A DNA stretch of 64,000 nucleotides. Source: Phaeodactylum tricornutum CCAP 1055/1 (lineage: Eukaryota; Bacillariophyta; Bacillariophyceae; Surirellales; Neidiaceae). Below, in pieces: positions 21,603 to 30,529 of this stretch. The notes under the pieces are model-generated. The model saw only the letters and a program-made list of their open reading frames with translations. It searched no databases and was not told where the DNA came from. Location of the stretch: the NCBI RefSeq assembly GCF_000150955.2, contig NC_011670.1, positions 1,159,766 through 1,223,765 of the forward strand, read 5' to 3'. Position 1 is the first letter of the stretch. Each line of letters begins with the position of its first letter. A program made the position numbers and the translations under genes.

Positions 21603-22730
21603 ATGCAAAAGAGGCGGCAGCTCGACCGTGTTCCAAAGCGGCTTCGGACTCGGGGCGCCCTGAGGACAATATCTTCAGTGCTGTTTTTCGCGCGATCTAC
21701 CGAAGCCTTCTCGCCCCGTTGCGCTTTCGTGACGAGAAAGCCGTGTCACGCTAAATCCACCTCCCGGCGTTTCATTTTCGCTCCGAAGGGATCGGGATAT
21801 TTTCGTCCGGAGGATGAAGAAAGCGTCCTGCCAAAAACCTACGAGCCCATGATGGAATATCCAGGAACGATGCGTCCGGGCCGTACTCCGGAAAACATGC
21901 CTTTCCACGATTTACCAATTGGTGACAATGATCCAGATCCAGTACCTTGGCCTCACTTTCAACAAATCGAGTGGCATCATCAGTGGGACCCCCCGCACGA
22001 ACACCCCATCCCGATGGAGGACTTTATCGAAATGCACGGTCGCTGGGCTACTCCAGAAATGGAAGCCGCCATGCGAGCCGGTGTGCGACGGGACGTCCGG
22101 GATCGACGTGAACAGGCCGAAGCCGATAAAAGGGACATGATTATTACGGATGACGATGAAGATGATGACATCGCAGATATTGAGAATGATCCCATATCTT
22201 TGGGCGATGGCATGTTCGGAAAGCTTGGATCGGATGCGGATCGACTCGAAACTGCCGCAGCTACAGCGGCACCCAAGAAGGGAGAAATCGTGGATGATGC
22301 AGATGAGGACGAGGACGATGGTGCACTGGACGACTTCCTACTGGATCTAGGCTTGGATGCGGAGCTGGACGACGATTCTGATTCTTTGGACGACAAGAAG
22401 TCTTCCTCGAAAAAAAGTAGTACAAAGAAGGACGATGACCTCGATTTGGACGCGGCCCTGGGTTTTACGAACGACGAAGATGATGACGACGATGATGAGT
22501 CTAGTGTTGTCAAGAGTAACAGGGGAACTACGGCTATGATAAATGTAGATGACGATAGCGACTTAGAGTTTGGGCTCGATGACGACGATGATATCGATGA
22601 TGGTGTTGACACGGTACCATTGGATGACTTCAACGACAGCGAGAATCTCGACACGGAAGATGTATTTGACGACGGTGGCTTTGATTTTGATGACGGTGAT
22701 GGTGGTGGCGATGGCGGCGACAGCTGGTAG
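21603..22730 (+). CDS. Plastid-targeted acidic protein of unknown function
   Basis: The product is 375 residues in a single exon. A basic N-terminus (MQKRRQLDRVPKRLR) leads into a hydrophobic stretch that ends TEA|FSPR, the diatom plastid-import signature. A transit-like Ser/Arg-rich segment follows. Residues 55-165 form a conserved-looking core rich in Pro, His and Trp (DPVPWPHFQQIEWHHQWDPP, then EMHGRWATPEMEAAMRAG) that I cannot place in a named family. The C-terminal 200 residues are almost entirely Asp/Glu with islands of Ser/Lys, certainly disordered, and consist of low-complexity GAT/GAC codon runs. The antisense Ser-rich frame is an artefact of this composition. Proteins with such tails often bind basic partners or metal ions. 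That is inference. Confidence 0.8.
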   Translation: MQKRRQLDRVPKRLRTRGALRTISSVLFFARSTEAFSPRCAFVTRKPCHAKSTSRRFIFAPKGSGYFRPEDEESVLPKTYEPMMEYPGTMRPGRTPENMPFHDLPIGDNDPDPVPWPHFQQIEWHHQWDPPHEHPIPMEDFIEMHGRWATPEMEAAMRAGVRRDVRDRREQAEADKRDMIITDDDEDDDIADIENDPISLGDGMFGKLGSDADRLETAAATAAPKKGEIVDDADEDEDDGALDDFLLDLGLDAELDDDSDSLDDKKSSSKKSSTKKDDDLDLDAALGFTNDEDDDDDDESSVVKSNRGTTAMINVDDDSDLEFGLDDDDDIDDGVDTVPLDDFNDSENLDTEDVFDDGGFDFDDGDGGGDGGDSW

Positions 22731-22778
22731 TGTTTTCATAGACCTTGTGCAAAAGACAAAAAGCTATCTATACCATGT

Positions 22779-23876
22779 TTACAGTGTGTTTTTCATGCTA
22801 TCAATTTGATGAATGTCTGTTTCGTCTAAAAACTGAGCATTTTCCTTATTGAGTAGGCGTGCCAATTCTCGGATGTGCGTGCGTTGACTCGAACGGGGAA
22901 TCACGCCCATGTTGTGGTGGAGCGCCCAGCTCAAAACTACTTCTGCCGTGGAACGCTCGTGCTTGACAGCAATATGTTGTACAATAGGACTCATCAGAAC
23001 AGGATTTTGAACCACATTTCGATGTTGCGTTCCCAAGGTACTATATGACACAAATTCAATGCCGTTTTCCTGACAGACTCGGCGCAAGTCGTCCGCTGGT
23101 TGGATAGGATCGGCGAAGGCCTGAACAACGTCTGGAATGCGCGGAGGTGCCCCCGACGATTCCGCTTTGGCTATTCGCTCACGGATGTACGTCAACAGGT
23201 CTACTAACTCCTCCACCCGGATGTTGGAAAGTCCAATCCGTCGCGCAGAATAATCTAGTCCGACGACCGCTTCCATGGCCAACCACGACTCGCGCAAAGG
23301 CAGCAGCGGGGGGTGATCGTCGCACCTCGGGTGCCATCCTTTCCAACAGGTGGGTGCGTGGATGTAGTAAATATCGAGCGGAAAGGGTTTGGCTATCTCG
23401 ATACCGTTGTCCGCCAGCATCGCTTCGTCCCGACAAAAGCCGACCAACTCTCGACGACTGTTCGCTGCGTTGCGACGAATGTTTTCCGTGCTCGTGAGAC
23501 TCCAGGGTGGAATCTTGGTGGAAACACGCAAGTTCTGCAATCCACACTCTGGTTGTGTACCAGCTTGGCAAACCTGCCCTTCGCTATCGAGACACTCGTC
23601 ATCCAGTACAGAGTCATCTTTCGTTGAAAAAAATTCTTCCAATGCCCGACCTACGGCAGCTTGATCGTACCACCAGTCGGCTTCAGCGGTATCGAAGGCC
23701 CGAAAGCCTTCTTCAAGCGCCATGTACACTACGTTCGCACAACTTTCTCCCAGTGCGGCCGTCCCGAAACCAACCCTAGCTGTTGCATTATCGTGTTGCG
23801 TTGCAACGGTCGAGGACGATGCAACCATTGTGGTGGCAAAGAAAACGATGACGCGCAAACAGAAAGAAGTGACCAT
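22779..23876 (-). CDS. Aldo/keto reductase with signal peptide
   Basis: This is a 365-residue, single-exon protein of the aldo/keto reductase superfamily, which reduces carbonyl substrates with NAD(P)H in a TIM barrel. The catalytic tetrad can be matched: Asp in FRAFDTAEA, Tyr in WWYDQAAVGRAL, Lys in RVSTKIPP and His in YYIHAPT. The cofactor-side motif IPRSSQ lies near the C-terminus. The N-terminus MVTSFCLRVIVFFATTMVAS is a signal peptide without a plastid-type Phe after the predicted cleavage site, so the enzyme is probably in the secretory pathway or secreted, which is unusual for this family. An insert of about 25 residues with Cys (DDECLDSEGQVCQ) precedes the catalytic Lys and could form disulphides. 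The gene ends convergent to the acidic plastid protein, 48 nt away. Confidence 0.87.
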   Translation of the reverse strand: MVTSFCLRVIVFFATTMVASSSTVATQHDNATARVGFGTAALGESCANVVYMALEEGFRAFDTAEADWWYDQAAVGRALEEFFSTKDDSVLDDECLDSEGQVCQAGTQPECGLQNLRVSTKIPPWSLTSTENIRRNAANSRRELVGFCRDEAMLADNGIEIAKPFPLDIYYIHAPTCWKGWHPRCDDHPPLLPLRESWLAMEAVVGLDYSARRIGLSNIRVEELVDLLTYIRERIAKAESSGAPPRIPDVVQAFADPIQPADDLRRVCQENGIEFVSYSTLGTQHRNVVQNPVLMSPIVQHIAVKHERSTAEVVLSWALHHNMGVIPRSSQRTHIRELARLLNKENAQFLDETDIHQIDSMKNTL

Positions 23877-24584
23877 AGTCTACACAACGTTCTAACCTGT
23901 TGCTGTTTCCTCCTGGATAATGCAAAATCGCTGCGCAATCTTCCATCAAATGACGCAAGTCTTTTTTTGGCTGGAAGAATGAACTTACATGTCAATGTAA
24001 GTAGCATCACACCATATTCAGGCTATTCTTTTACGATTGCCTTGTGGGGGAGGACATTCTTGCTGACTATCAATCCGCTTACAGTGGTTCCTGGTCAGAC
24101 ATCCCATCTAACAATACGCTGCATCACTATCGACTCTACGTATAATTCCAGTACCATACTCGTGGACTAAATTTCACACGCGCTTTCTTCTTGGGTAACC
24201 AATCAAATAATGTCATTCTTCATAGCTCGCTCACGTCGACCAATAAAAACACGACCGATGTGGAGAACAGTTCGATTTCCGATCGACCATTGTTTTCGAG
24301 GCACTGATTGTCGTGACACCGGAGTTCCCACCGTGCCGTGCCACCTTTCCAAACGAACCCACTCGCCTCCCTTCTTCAACAGCACGGTACTCTTCGTCTT
24401 TCCGAGTCGGATAGACCGACAGTCAGCAAGTCAAGTCGAGTCTTCCGCTCGTTTGAAGACAGCGGAGGCCTGCCTTTATTATTTCGACATCATCTCAGTC
24501 GCGCTAAAGACTATCCTTCTTCATTGCTCGCTCCTACTGCCGCAAAATTCTTTCGTTGCCTTCAATTTCAGTGAAACTGTTCGA
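23877..24584. other. Divergent intergenic spacer
   Basis: This 708-nt spacer lies between the aldo/keto reductase (minus) and the Gfo/Idh-fold gene (plus). The frame of the latter stays open upstream to ATG 24210, so a longer N-terminus cannot be excluded. No other feature is seen. Confidence 0.5.
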
Positions 24585-25865
24585 ATGCACAGAATTGGTT
24601 CCCGTGTCAATCCGCAAATGGCGTCGCCGATGGCGTGCCTGGCGCCGACCGACCCCCGGAAACTCTTTCGGATCGGCTTGGTCTTGTTCGATATTAGTTC
24701 TCCGGATCGGGCGGTAGCCGCAATTTCAAACCCAGTTTCCAACTGTATCATTACGAGTCTCGTCGTCTTGAACCCAGACGACAGCCATCCGAGCAACGGA
24801 GATGAAACGAATAGAGCCACTGATCCGGAAGTGCCGTTGCCAGAGCGAGAAAGCGAATCGAAAGCTTGGCTGGAACGGTGCAATATTGTAAACGGTGATT
24901 CGGTCGCGTTGGAGTACGGGTCGGAAGGCTTTCAGCACGTACTGGACAGCGATATTCACGCCTTGTATATCATTGTGCCTACGGACCAACAAAGGGAATA
25001 CGTGCTACCCGCCATCAAGGCAGGCAAGCACGTATTGTTGAATGACCCGGAATCCACGTCTTACGACGATTTCTTCGAGCAGTTGAACGATGCACGGCAA
25101 AACAATAAGCTTGTACAGTTCTCGACTATGTTTGTTCATCATCATCGGGTCAAGACCTTTCTCGATTGTGTATTGTACGAAAAATTCGGCAAAATTGAAA
25201 CGATCAATGCTATGCTCAGCGTCAATTACAGTGATTTGCACAAGGTTGGCGTAACTCTCCCCCTAGAAGCTGGTCAGGGCTGTATCCGTCGTCTGGGACG
25301 GTTCTGCGTCCTGATTTCGGCGCTCATGTTGACTAGACTCGGTTCTCGGCCCGTCTCCGCCCGGGTCAAGGCCATTGAATACTCCGAAGCCGGTCAGCCG
25401 GTCTCGGCAGATTGTGCCGTGCACTTTACCGAGAATCGAATATTGAATTTCCACGTGTCGTACGATGCCAACTCTCCGACTCGACAAGTCCTGGAAGTCC
25501 GTTCCCGGGATCGGTACGCCACCATGACGGACTTTGTCATCCCCCATCCTGATGGACTGGCAACTTACCGTATCTATGACAAGGAAATGAACAAAATGAC
25601 CGGGAAACTCGAAGTGGTACGGGGCGAAGCGTTGGATGTACCATCAGGGCCGCCTCAAGACGTTATGATGTGGCGGAGATTTTGTGATCTTTGTCGGAAT
25701 ATCGATAGTTTAGGATGGCAGAACAACCCGGCCACAGCGGGAGCGCGGGAACTTGCCAACGTTGCTCTGCAAACCAAGCGTATTCTGAGTACCCTTGAAA
25801 CTTGTTTGCAGCATGGCGTTTCCCATAAGGACAGCGTGCCCGTACACGCGTGTTCTGTAGAATAG
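24585..25865 (+). CDS. Degenerate Gfo/Idh/MocA-fold oxidoreductase-like protein
   Basis: From ATG 24585 the protein has 426 residues. An in-frame ATG at 24210 would add 125 residues of low-quality sequence without a clear targeting signal. The fold is recognisable from HALYIIVPTDQQREYVLPAI directly followed by KAGKHVLLNDPES, which aligns with the family's helix before the catalytic EKP motif. Here E-K-P reads N-D-P, so the catalytic Lys is absent. The N-terminal Rossmann GxGxxG is also absent (FRIGLVLFDISSPD), and the second motif (normally near GALLDIG) reads GCIRRLGRF. The protein therefore probably does not catalyse the usual NAD(P)-dependent sugar oxidation and may be a structural or regulatory relative. 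No membrane segments are seen. Confidence 0.7.
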   Translation: MHRIGSRVNPQMASPMACLAPTDPRKLFRIGLVLFDISSPDRAVAAISNPVSNCIITSLVVLNPDDSHPSNGDETNRATDPEVPLPERESESKAWLERCNIVNGDSVALEYGSEGFQHVLDSDIHALYIIVPTDQQREYVLPAIKAGKHVLLNDPESTSYDDFFEQLNDARQNNKLVQFSTMFVHHHRVKTFLDCVLYEKFGKIETINAMLSVNYSDLHKVGVTLPLEAGQGCIRRLGRFCVLISALMLTRLGSRPVSARVKAIEYSEAGQPVSADCAVHFTENRILNFHVSYDANSPTRQVLEVRSRDRYATMTDFVIPHPDGLATYRIYDKEMNKMTGKLEVVRGEALDVPSGPPQDVMMWRRFCDLCRNIDSLGWQNNPATAGARELANVALQTKRILSTLETCLQHGVSHKDSVPVHACSVE

Positions 25866-26273
25866 TATTTTTGTTTCGTCACTGGTGTCTCTTGAAAAAG
25901 TTTACTATGATATGGCGCTTGTTGGGCGAGGTATGAATTGATTAGGCTAGGAGAGGTGGCCGAGAGGGAAGGGCTTCTCACTTGAAGTGCTCTATATGTT
26001 CCGTGACCAAAGACAATCACGTCATTGCACTTTCCGAGAATGCCGCTTTACTTACAGTTAGAATATTTTATGTTCGTCCTCATGCTGACTTGTTGGAAAC
26101 AAATTTTTTCACATCAGCACATTGACAGTGACATGGCGAGACGAAGTCTAAATATTGTTTTGCGCCTGTCGCAATTTCACGGGACTGACTATGAAAAGCG
26201 TTTTGGGGTATCTGCAAATTCCCTGGAACTCAAGAGGTCTTGACTGTAGGCATCCGAAATCAGCATCGAAACC
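25866..26273. other. Intergenic spacer with ACAGTTA element
   Basis: This spacer is 408 nt. TTACAGTTA lies at 26052..26060, about 214 nt before the HAD gene start and in sense orientation. A GTGGCCGAGAGGG stretch near 25955 resembles a tRNA-Ser/Leu D-arm but does not fold as a tRNA. Confidence 0.5.
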
Positions 26274-27117
26274 ATGGCGAAACGGGACGACCGCAATGAA
26301 AGTAGACCTTCGTTTCATAGACTTGAACGTCCATCCAAGTGCCCTTCTTGCTCAAGATTAATACGAGTGAAAACAGGTGCCCGCTTAGCATCATATCTGG
26401 GATTATGCATCGTTGCGTTTCATTGCTGGAACACGAGAAGTTTCTATTCGAAACTAACTGAAAACCATGCCCGTGGTCGAATCTCTGACGAAGTTGAAGA
26501 TGAAAGTGGCAGAATCAGTCTTACCTGTATAGAAGCGGTGGAAGGACTTGTTAAAGGTAGGAATAACTATGGTGTGAAGAACATCTGCAAGTAGTGAATC
26601 CTCTCGGAAATGCGAATCTAAAAATGGTTTTTACATCAATACTTTTGCAGGGAAGATTCTCTTGATTGCGATTGACTTTGACCTCACAATCATTAGCATA
26701 CATACTGGTGGTAGATGGAAGTGGTCGGCAGACGATCTGGTTCCGTATGTCCGACCAGAGTTTCGGTGCATTATATGCGAATGCCTACAAAAAGACATCC
26801 ATGTCGCTGTTGCAACGTTCTCCGATCAAGTCGACTTAATCAGTGATGTACTCGCTGCTACAGTTGCTCATGATGATGCAGCTCAGATACCTATCTATGG
26901 AGGAACCGCGAATGTTAGAGGGTCTTTTGAAGGGAAAAGAAGTCAGCTCCTCCTGGCAGTAGAGCATGTCGAAGCGAAGACGGGTTTAAGTCTCCCGAAG
27001 GAGGCGACAGTCCTCGTTGACGACGACAGAGCAAACATCGCGAGAGCCAAGAAGGATGGTTACAAAACTATTTTTTACGATCCTACTATCCCCCATAATA
27101 AATTTCCGTCTTTTTGA
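26274..27117 (+). CDS. HAD-superfamily phosphatase-like protein, two exons
   Basis: Exons 26274..26556 and 26651..27117 (94-nt intron, GTAGGA...TTGCAG) give 249 residues. The junction creates VKGKILLIAIDFDLT, so the HAD nucleophile motif (DxDxT, here DFDLT) sits right after the splice site. The other motifs follow: a Thr/Ser in VAVATFSDQ, Lys in FEGKRSQL and the acidic motif VLVDDDRANIARAKKDGY. All residues needed for phosphoryl transfer through an aspartyl intermediate are present. The N-terminal exon has a CPSC pair (SKCPSCSRLIRVK) and a hydrophobic helix (LASYLGLCIVAFHC) that could anchor it. The first ATG is used, but an upstream start cannot be ruled out. The substrate is unknown. Confidence 0.78.
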
Positions 27118-27191
27118 AATATACAACTTCTTTAAAATGTGTTAAGCCTGAAACTACGAAGCACAAAACTGTTTTCCAGGCTCGCTTATCT

Positions 27192-28040
27192 TCACCCCAA
27201 TTCGACCAAAGAACCTGCTCCTCGGCCTTCGACAAAATAATTTGATTTACCATACGTGGCAAGCCTTGCAGCAGCTTCCAGAAAAATCCTCTCGTCCGTG
27301 GACAACATATGATGCATACACTTGCTGCCATTAAAGTGCGGGTGCTGGGTGGTAAATTTGGGACCAAACCTTGGCTTCATCACACGGGAAACACCTCGAA
27401 GGCCAACCTCCTTGCCGGCAAACGAGATGTCATCATTCGATGTATCGGAAGTGACGCTCATTGGAGAGATCGCACGCTGGGTCAAACTTCTAGAAGTGCA
27501 CACAGTAAAAGGGTCATGTGGCACAGCAGATGGCCGCCAGAGAGGAGGAGGACCTTGGAGCGGGCGTCCCAGTAACGATGAATTGCAGGATCTAGTAACA
27601 AGACGGTAGTCATGTAGATCACGGCTCGCGCGATTCCATACCTTGCTACCCAAATATACTCCATATCTTGTTGCGTTTCGATCGCGGAGCTTCACTTTGT
27701 GCGCACTAGAGTCCAGTTTGGCTACGCAACGGTCGCCTCCAGCAATAGCAACAATCATCGTCGGAATTTCTGTTTTGCATCTATGGGTGTTTTTTTGATA
27801 CGGGAAGAAAAGCGATTCTTGGGCCGTAGGCTTTTCTTCAGTCGTGGAACATGGAGGCTGCACAGTGTCGGCCCTTTGTCGACAAGTTTTGTTCGAGAGC
27901 AGGCGAGGGGCAGCCTTTATTGGTCCCACCGCTTTCGTTTTCATAAGAGATTGCTTTTCCTGTAGATCAGAGCAGAAACGCATACTTCGCCAAGTCTTTT
28001 CGCGTCTAACGAAATCTGAAGTCCAACTGGACAGCATCAA
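27192..28040 (-). CDS. Hypothetical ORF, doubtful
   Basis: An open frame of 282 codons with no recognised domain. The composition is rich in Arg, Ser, Cys and Thr without secondary-structure logic, and opposite-strand frames overlap it. The last 89 codons, from an internal ATG at 27461, look more protein-like (VSRVMKPRFGPKFTTQHPHF, then TDERIFLEAAARLATYGKSN). If anything here is translated, a short protein from 27461 is as plausible as the long one. No signal peptide or membrane helix is present. It starts 22 nt from the start of the candidate small gene on the other strand, so at most one of the two long forms is likely to be real. Confidence 0.3.
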   Translation of the reverse strand: MMLSSWTSDFVRREKTWRSMRFCSDLQEKQSLMKTKAVGPIKAAPRLLSNKTCRQRADTVQPPCSTTEEKPTAQESLFFPYQKNTHRCKTEIPTMIVAIAGGDRCVAKLDSSAHKVKLRDRNATRYGVYLGSKVWNRASRDLHDYRLVTRSCNSSLLGRPLQGPPPLWRPSAVPHDPFTVCTSRSLTQRAISPMSVTSDTSNDDISFAGKEVGLRGVSRVMKPRFGPKFTTQHPHFNGSKCMHHMLSTDERIFLEAAARLATYGKSNYFVEGRGAGSLVELG

Positions 28041-28062
28041 ATTGTGTCAAGAGTTTCATTCG

Positions 28063-28457
28063 ATGTCGGAAGTTGCACACGAATGCTTCCTGCCTCTCGA
28101 GGGTTCTCCGACTCTTGACGTTCCGGTTACTCTTGGAAGCAACTATGACTTAAATTTACGTACGTACCACGTCCATTTCTTTAATCTTTGCTGCGTGGAC
28201 CAATGACATCATAAATATAGTTGGAAATGCGACATGTCAGCAATTTTAGTCTCTTAAATCTATTTAGCTGCCTTGTGTTCGCAGTAAGAGGAGTTCGCGC
28301 TCGGGTTCGCAACTTTCTTCCGATGGATTTTAAGGAAGCAAGACAAATGCCTGAAGCATCTAATACCGTTTCCAAGGCCAATTTTGAAAAACTGCTTATC
28401 TTGCATGGCGAAGTGTGGACGTCATCTTTGAAGATTCAACAAGGCAATAGCATTTGA
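28063..28457 (+). CDS. Candidate small two-exon protein
   Basis: Joining 28063..28159 to 28285..28457 across a 125-nt intron (GTACGT...TTCGCAG) gives 89 residues beginning MSEVAHECFLPLEGSPTLDV. The second exon reads RGVRARVRNFLPMDFKEARQ, then a helix-like NFEKLLILHGEVWTSSLKIQ. The splice ends are good and the frame is kept, and the second exon looks like real protein. I do not recognise a family. The frame is open upstream of 28063 to 27844, overlapping the doubtful minus-strand frame, so the true start is uncertain. A transcript or a homologue in another diatom would be needed to confirm it. Confidence 0.4.
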
Positions 28458-29200
28458 GCAGTCGCGAACAAATTGGCGAAAGTCCAATACCAGAACAGAA
28501 ATAGTTTCTATCATAAACGACATCAGTTTCTGGAATCGTGGGTCCTTGTCCCTAGCCTTGGTTGTCTGTCTTACAGTTACTTACAATAGAGCTCCTCTTA
28601 AAACTATCCGACTGGTAAACCCTATCTCTAGCATCATTTTTTCGCAGATTACGCTCTTTACAGTTACTACGCTCTCAAACACCATACGACCAACCTTCCT
28701 TCGCCTTCAAGACGATGGATAATGGCATGCGCTCCAACTATCGTCAATAAGGAGCCATTTGTAAGTCTCTCAAGAGAAATTGGCTTGTACTCTATCTATG
28801 TACGAGAGAACCCTCCAAAGTTAACACTCACTGTCAGTGCATTTCGATCGAGTTGGATACCCCATTCCACTGTGTAATGGAGAGATAGACTTGCCTTTTG
28901 TCCGAGACGGTGCCAAGTGCCAGATGATGAGCAGGTTGGTTTGACATGCCCGGAAGCGTTCACCTAATCCTTCCAAATGTCACGCTGATGCAACCTGATG
29001 CGGCACAAGGTTCTTGTTTGACCCCAATTTAAGCAAGCTGCCGGCAGACCGCGCTATGACCGTACAGATGGACCGCTAACGTCAAATTGCGTAATTATTG
29101 CCACATAATATACATATCAGCATTTGTGTTTCTGTAAATGTAGCTCCCTTAAACGATGTAGTCCAATTGCACCAAGATAATAATCATGATGACAACAAGG

Positions 29201-30124
29201 CTAACCAGCTCCTTTATCATCAAATGTCATCCTCCGAGTGCTGTCAATAAAATTACCAAATCTATCTAGTTCTAGTTCCTCCTCTGATTCAATGTCTTCA
29301 ATATCCTCATTGTCGCTCGGGGGCAAATCTTCTGACATGTCGTATGCTCCATCGTGCAGGAGTCCTCGATCCATCTTTTCGTTTTCGTCATTGAAATCGT
29401 CGTCGCTGCGTTTATGAGTTTCATTTTTCTCGAGCCATTCATTTTGCCTAGTAACAACATCGTCCGCGGTGTCACAGGATGAGTACAGCTCCAGAAGCTC
29501 TCCATTGAGCTTGAGAAATTCGTCTCCCCAGGAGAATTCTTTGAGAAGCGACTTGGCGGCTTCCTTTCTCCCACAGATGTACAATGTCGCCGCGCCGGCT
29601 TCCGCACAGCTCAGTTTACTTGGTCGACCGTAGTTGACAGTGTTTGCGGCGACGAGGAATGGAAGTAAACGGTGGTGGCCGGACTGCATTTGACGAAACG
29701 GAATTTCATCCAATCGCGCCCAAGAACAGTCAATCAGTGACATCCCAGACTGCTCTAAGATCATCGCATCTGCTGGACTCACCGAAACTTCTCCGCGTGG
29801 ACTCAGAACGATACCACGAAACGGCTGTTTCAACGGCATCCGTTGTAATTTGCCGCGCTTTGCTAGCCGGGCGCCAGTACAACGTTTGGGATCACACTGA
29901 GCAAAGTCCCACATACGTAGCCGCAGTCCTTTCAGTGGATCGATGGCTATTTGGCAAAACTCCGTACTATCCAGCTGTTCCACGTTTCTCCGCTTGACGT
30001 CCGCCTCGCCACTCGTTAAAGAATCCTTGTTAGCGTCACGTCGATGCGCCGCTTTTCCGGAAACCTTATTCCGAGTACCTTGTGGCTTCTTTTTCGCTCC
30101 CGCGACTGCACCTTTTTGCTTCAT
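29201..30124 (-). CDS. TSR3: 18S rRNA aminocarboxypropyltransferase TSR3
   Basis: This single-exon gene encodes 307 residues. TSR3 transfers the aminocarboxypropyl group of S-adenosylmethionine to N1-methylpseudouridine of 18S rRNA, the last step in making the hypermodified m1acp3-psi base in late cytosolic 40S maturation. The family's sequence blocks are all present: LRMWDFAQCDPKRCTGARLA, then RGIVLSPRGEVSVSPADAMI, IDCSWARLDEIPF and HRLLPFLVAANTVNYGRPSK followed by LSCAEA. The conserved core spans about residues 60-220. The N-terminal 50 residues are Lys/Arg-rich (a nuclear or nucleolar signal is plausible), and the C-terminal 80 residues are acidic with DDDFNDENEKMD and EDIEDIESEEELELD stretches, as in yeast and plant TSR3. 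The start at 30124 precedes the basic leader. Confidence 0.95.
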   Translation of the reverse strand: MKQKGAVAGAKKKPQGTRNKVSGKAAHRRDANKDSLTSGEADVKRRNVEQLDSTEFCQIAIDPLKGLRLRMWDFAQCDPKRCTGARLAKRGKLQRMPLKQPFRGIVLSPRGEVSVSPADAMILEQSGMSLIDCSWARLDEIPFRQMQSGHHRLLPFLVAANTVNYGRPSKLSCAEAGAATLYICGRKEAAKSLLKEFSWGDEFLKLNGELLELYSSCDTADDVVTRQNEWLEKNETHKRSDDDFNDENEKMDRGLLHDGAYDMSEDLPPSDNEDIEDIESEEELELDRFGNFIDSTRRMTFDDKGAG

Positions 30125-30529
30125 TGAAAACGGATGTGGTTAGATATCGTTCGAACATTAACGTTCAGCTCTGGAGGTATCGAAATTTGCGCTGCAGGCC
30201 GTATCGATACGTGACAAGGTGCCGACAGAGAACGGATTTCTTGGTTCGAAAGTCGTATCAAAGATTCCTCCTTGCTGCATAGAAGTGAGGACAGACTGTG
30301 AGCTAGACCGACCGACTGAAAATGTCCTATACGACTTTGATGATATTTTCCTGCGTAAATATATTTTTCGTTTTTCATGGAGTTTTTCATTTTCTTGTTC
30401 TCGAGATATGCTCTCAACCATCCGCAATGTAGTGCCGCGACTCGTTTCCTTTTCTCCTCCTGACGAACATCTGCGATTTTCTCACGAATTCCAGCTGGAC
30501 GCATTTCGGTGTCCCGGACCAACACAAAT
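30125..30529. other. Divergent promoter spacer (TSR3 / methyltransferase)
   Basis: This 405-nt spacer lies between two divergent starts. A 199-codon minus-strand frame runs across it and into the methyltransferase but has no protein features. AT-rich sequence lies at 30350-30400. No ACAGTYA element is seen. Confidence 0.5.

Larger units (their letters stand above)
27118..29200. other. Gene-poor stretch with weak candidates
   Basis: Between the HAD gene and the 3' end of TSR3, 2.1 kb contains no gene I can name. It contains a 282-codon minus-strand frame (27192..28040) of random-looking composition, a possible two-exon small gene (28063..28457), and two ACAGTTA elements (28571..28579, 28658..28667) with no obvious gene downstream. 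About 740 nt from 28458 holds nothing recognisable. Confidence 0.5.

Noticed and set aside
21980-22654. 224-codon Ser-rich minus-strand frame
   Set aside because: It is antisense to the Asp/Glu codon runs of the acidic plastid protein.
25945-26015. tRNA-Ser/Leu-like D-arm (GTGGCCGAGAGGG) in the spacer
   Set aside because: No matching acceptor stem, no T-arm consensus GTTCRANNC and no convincing anticodon stem could be built.
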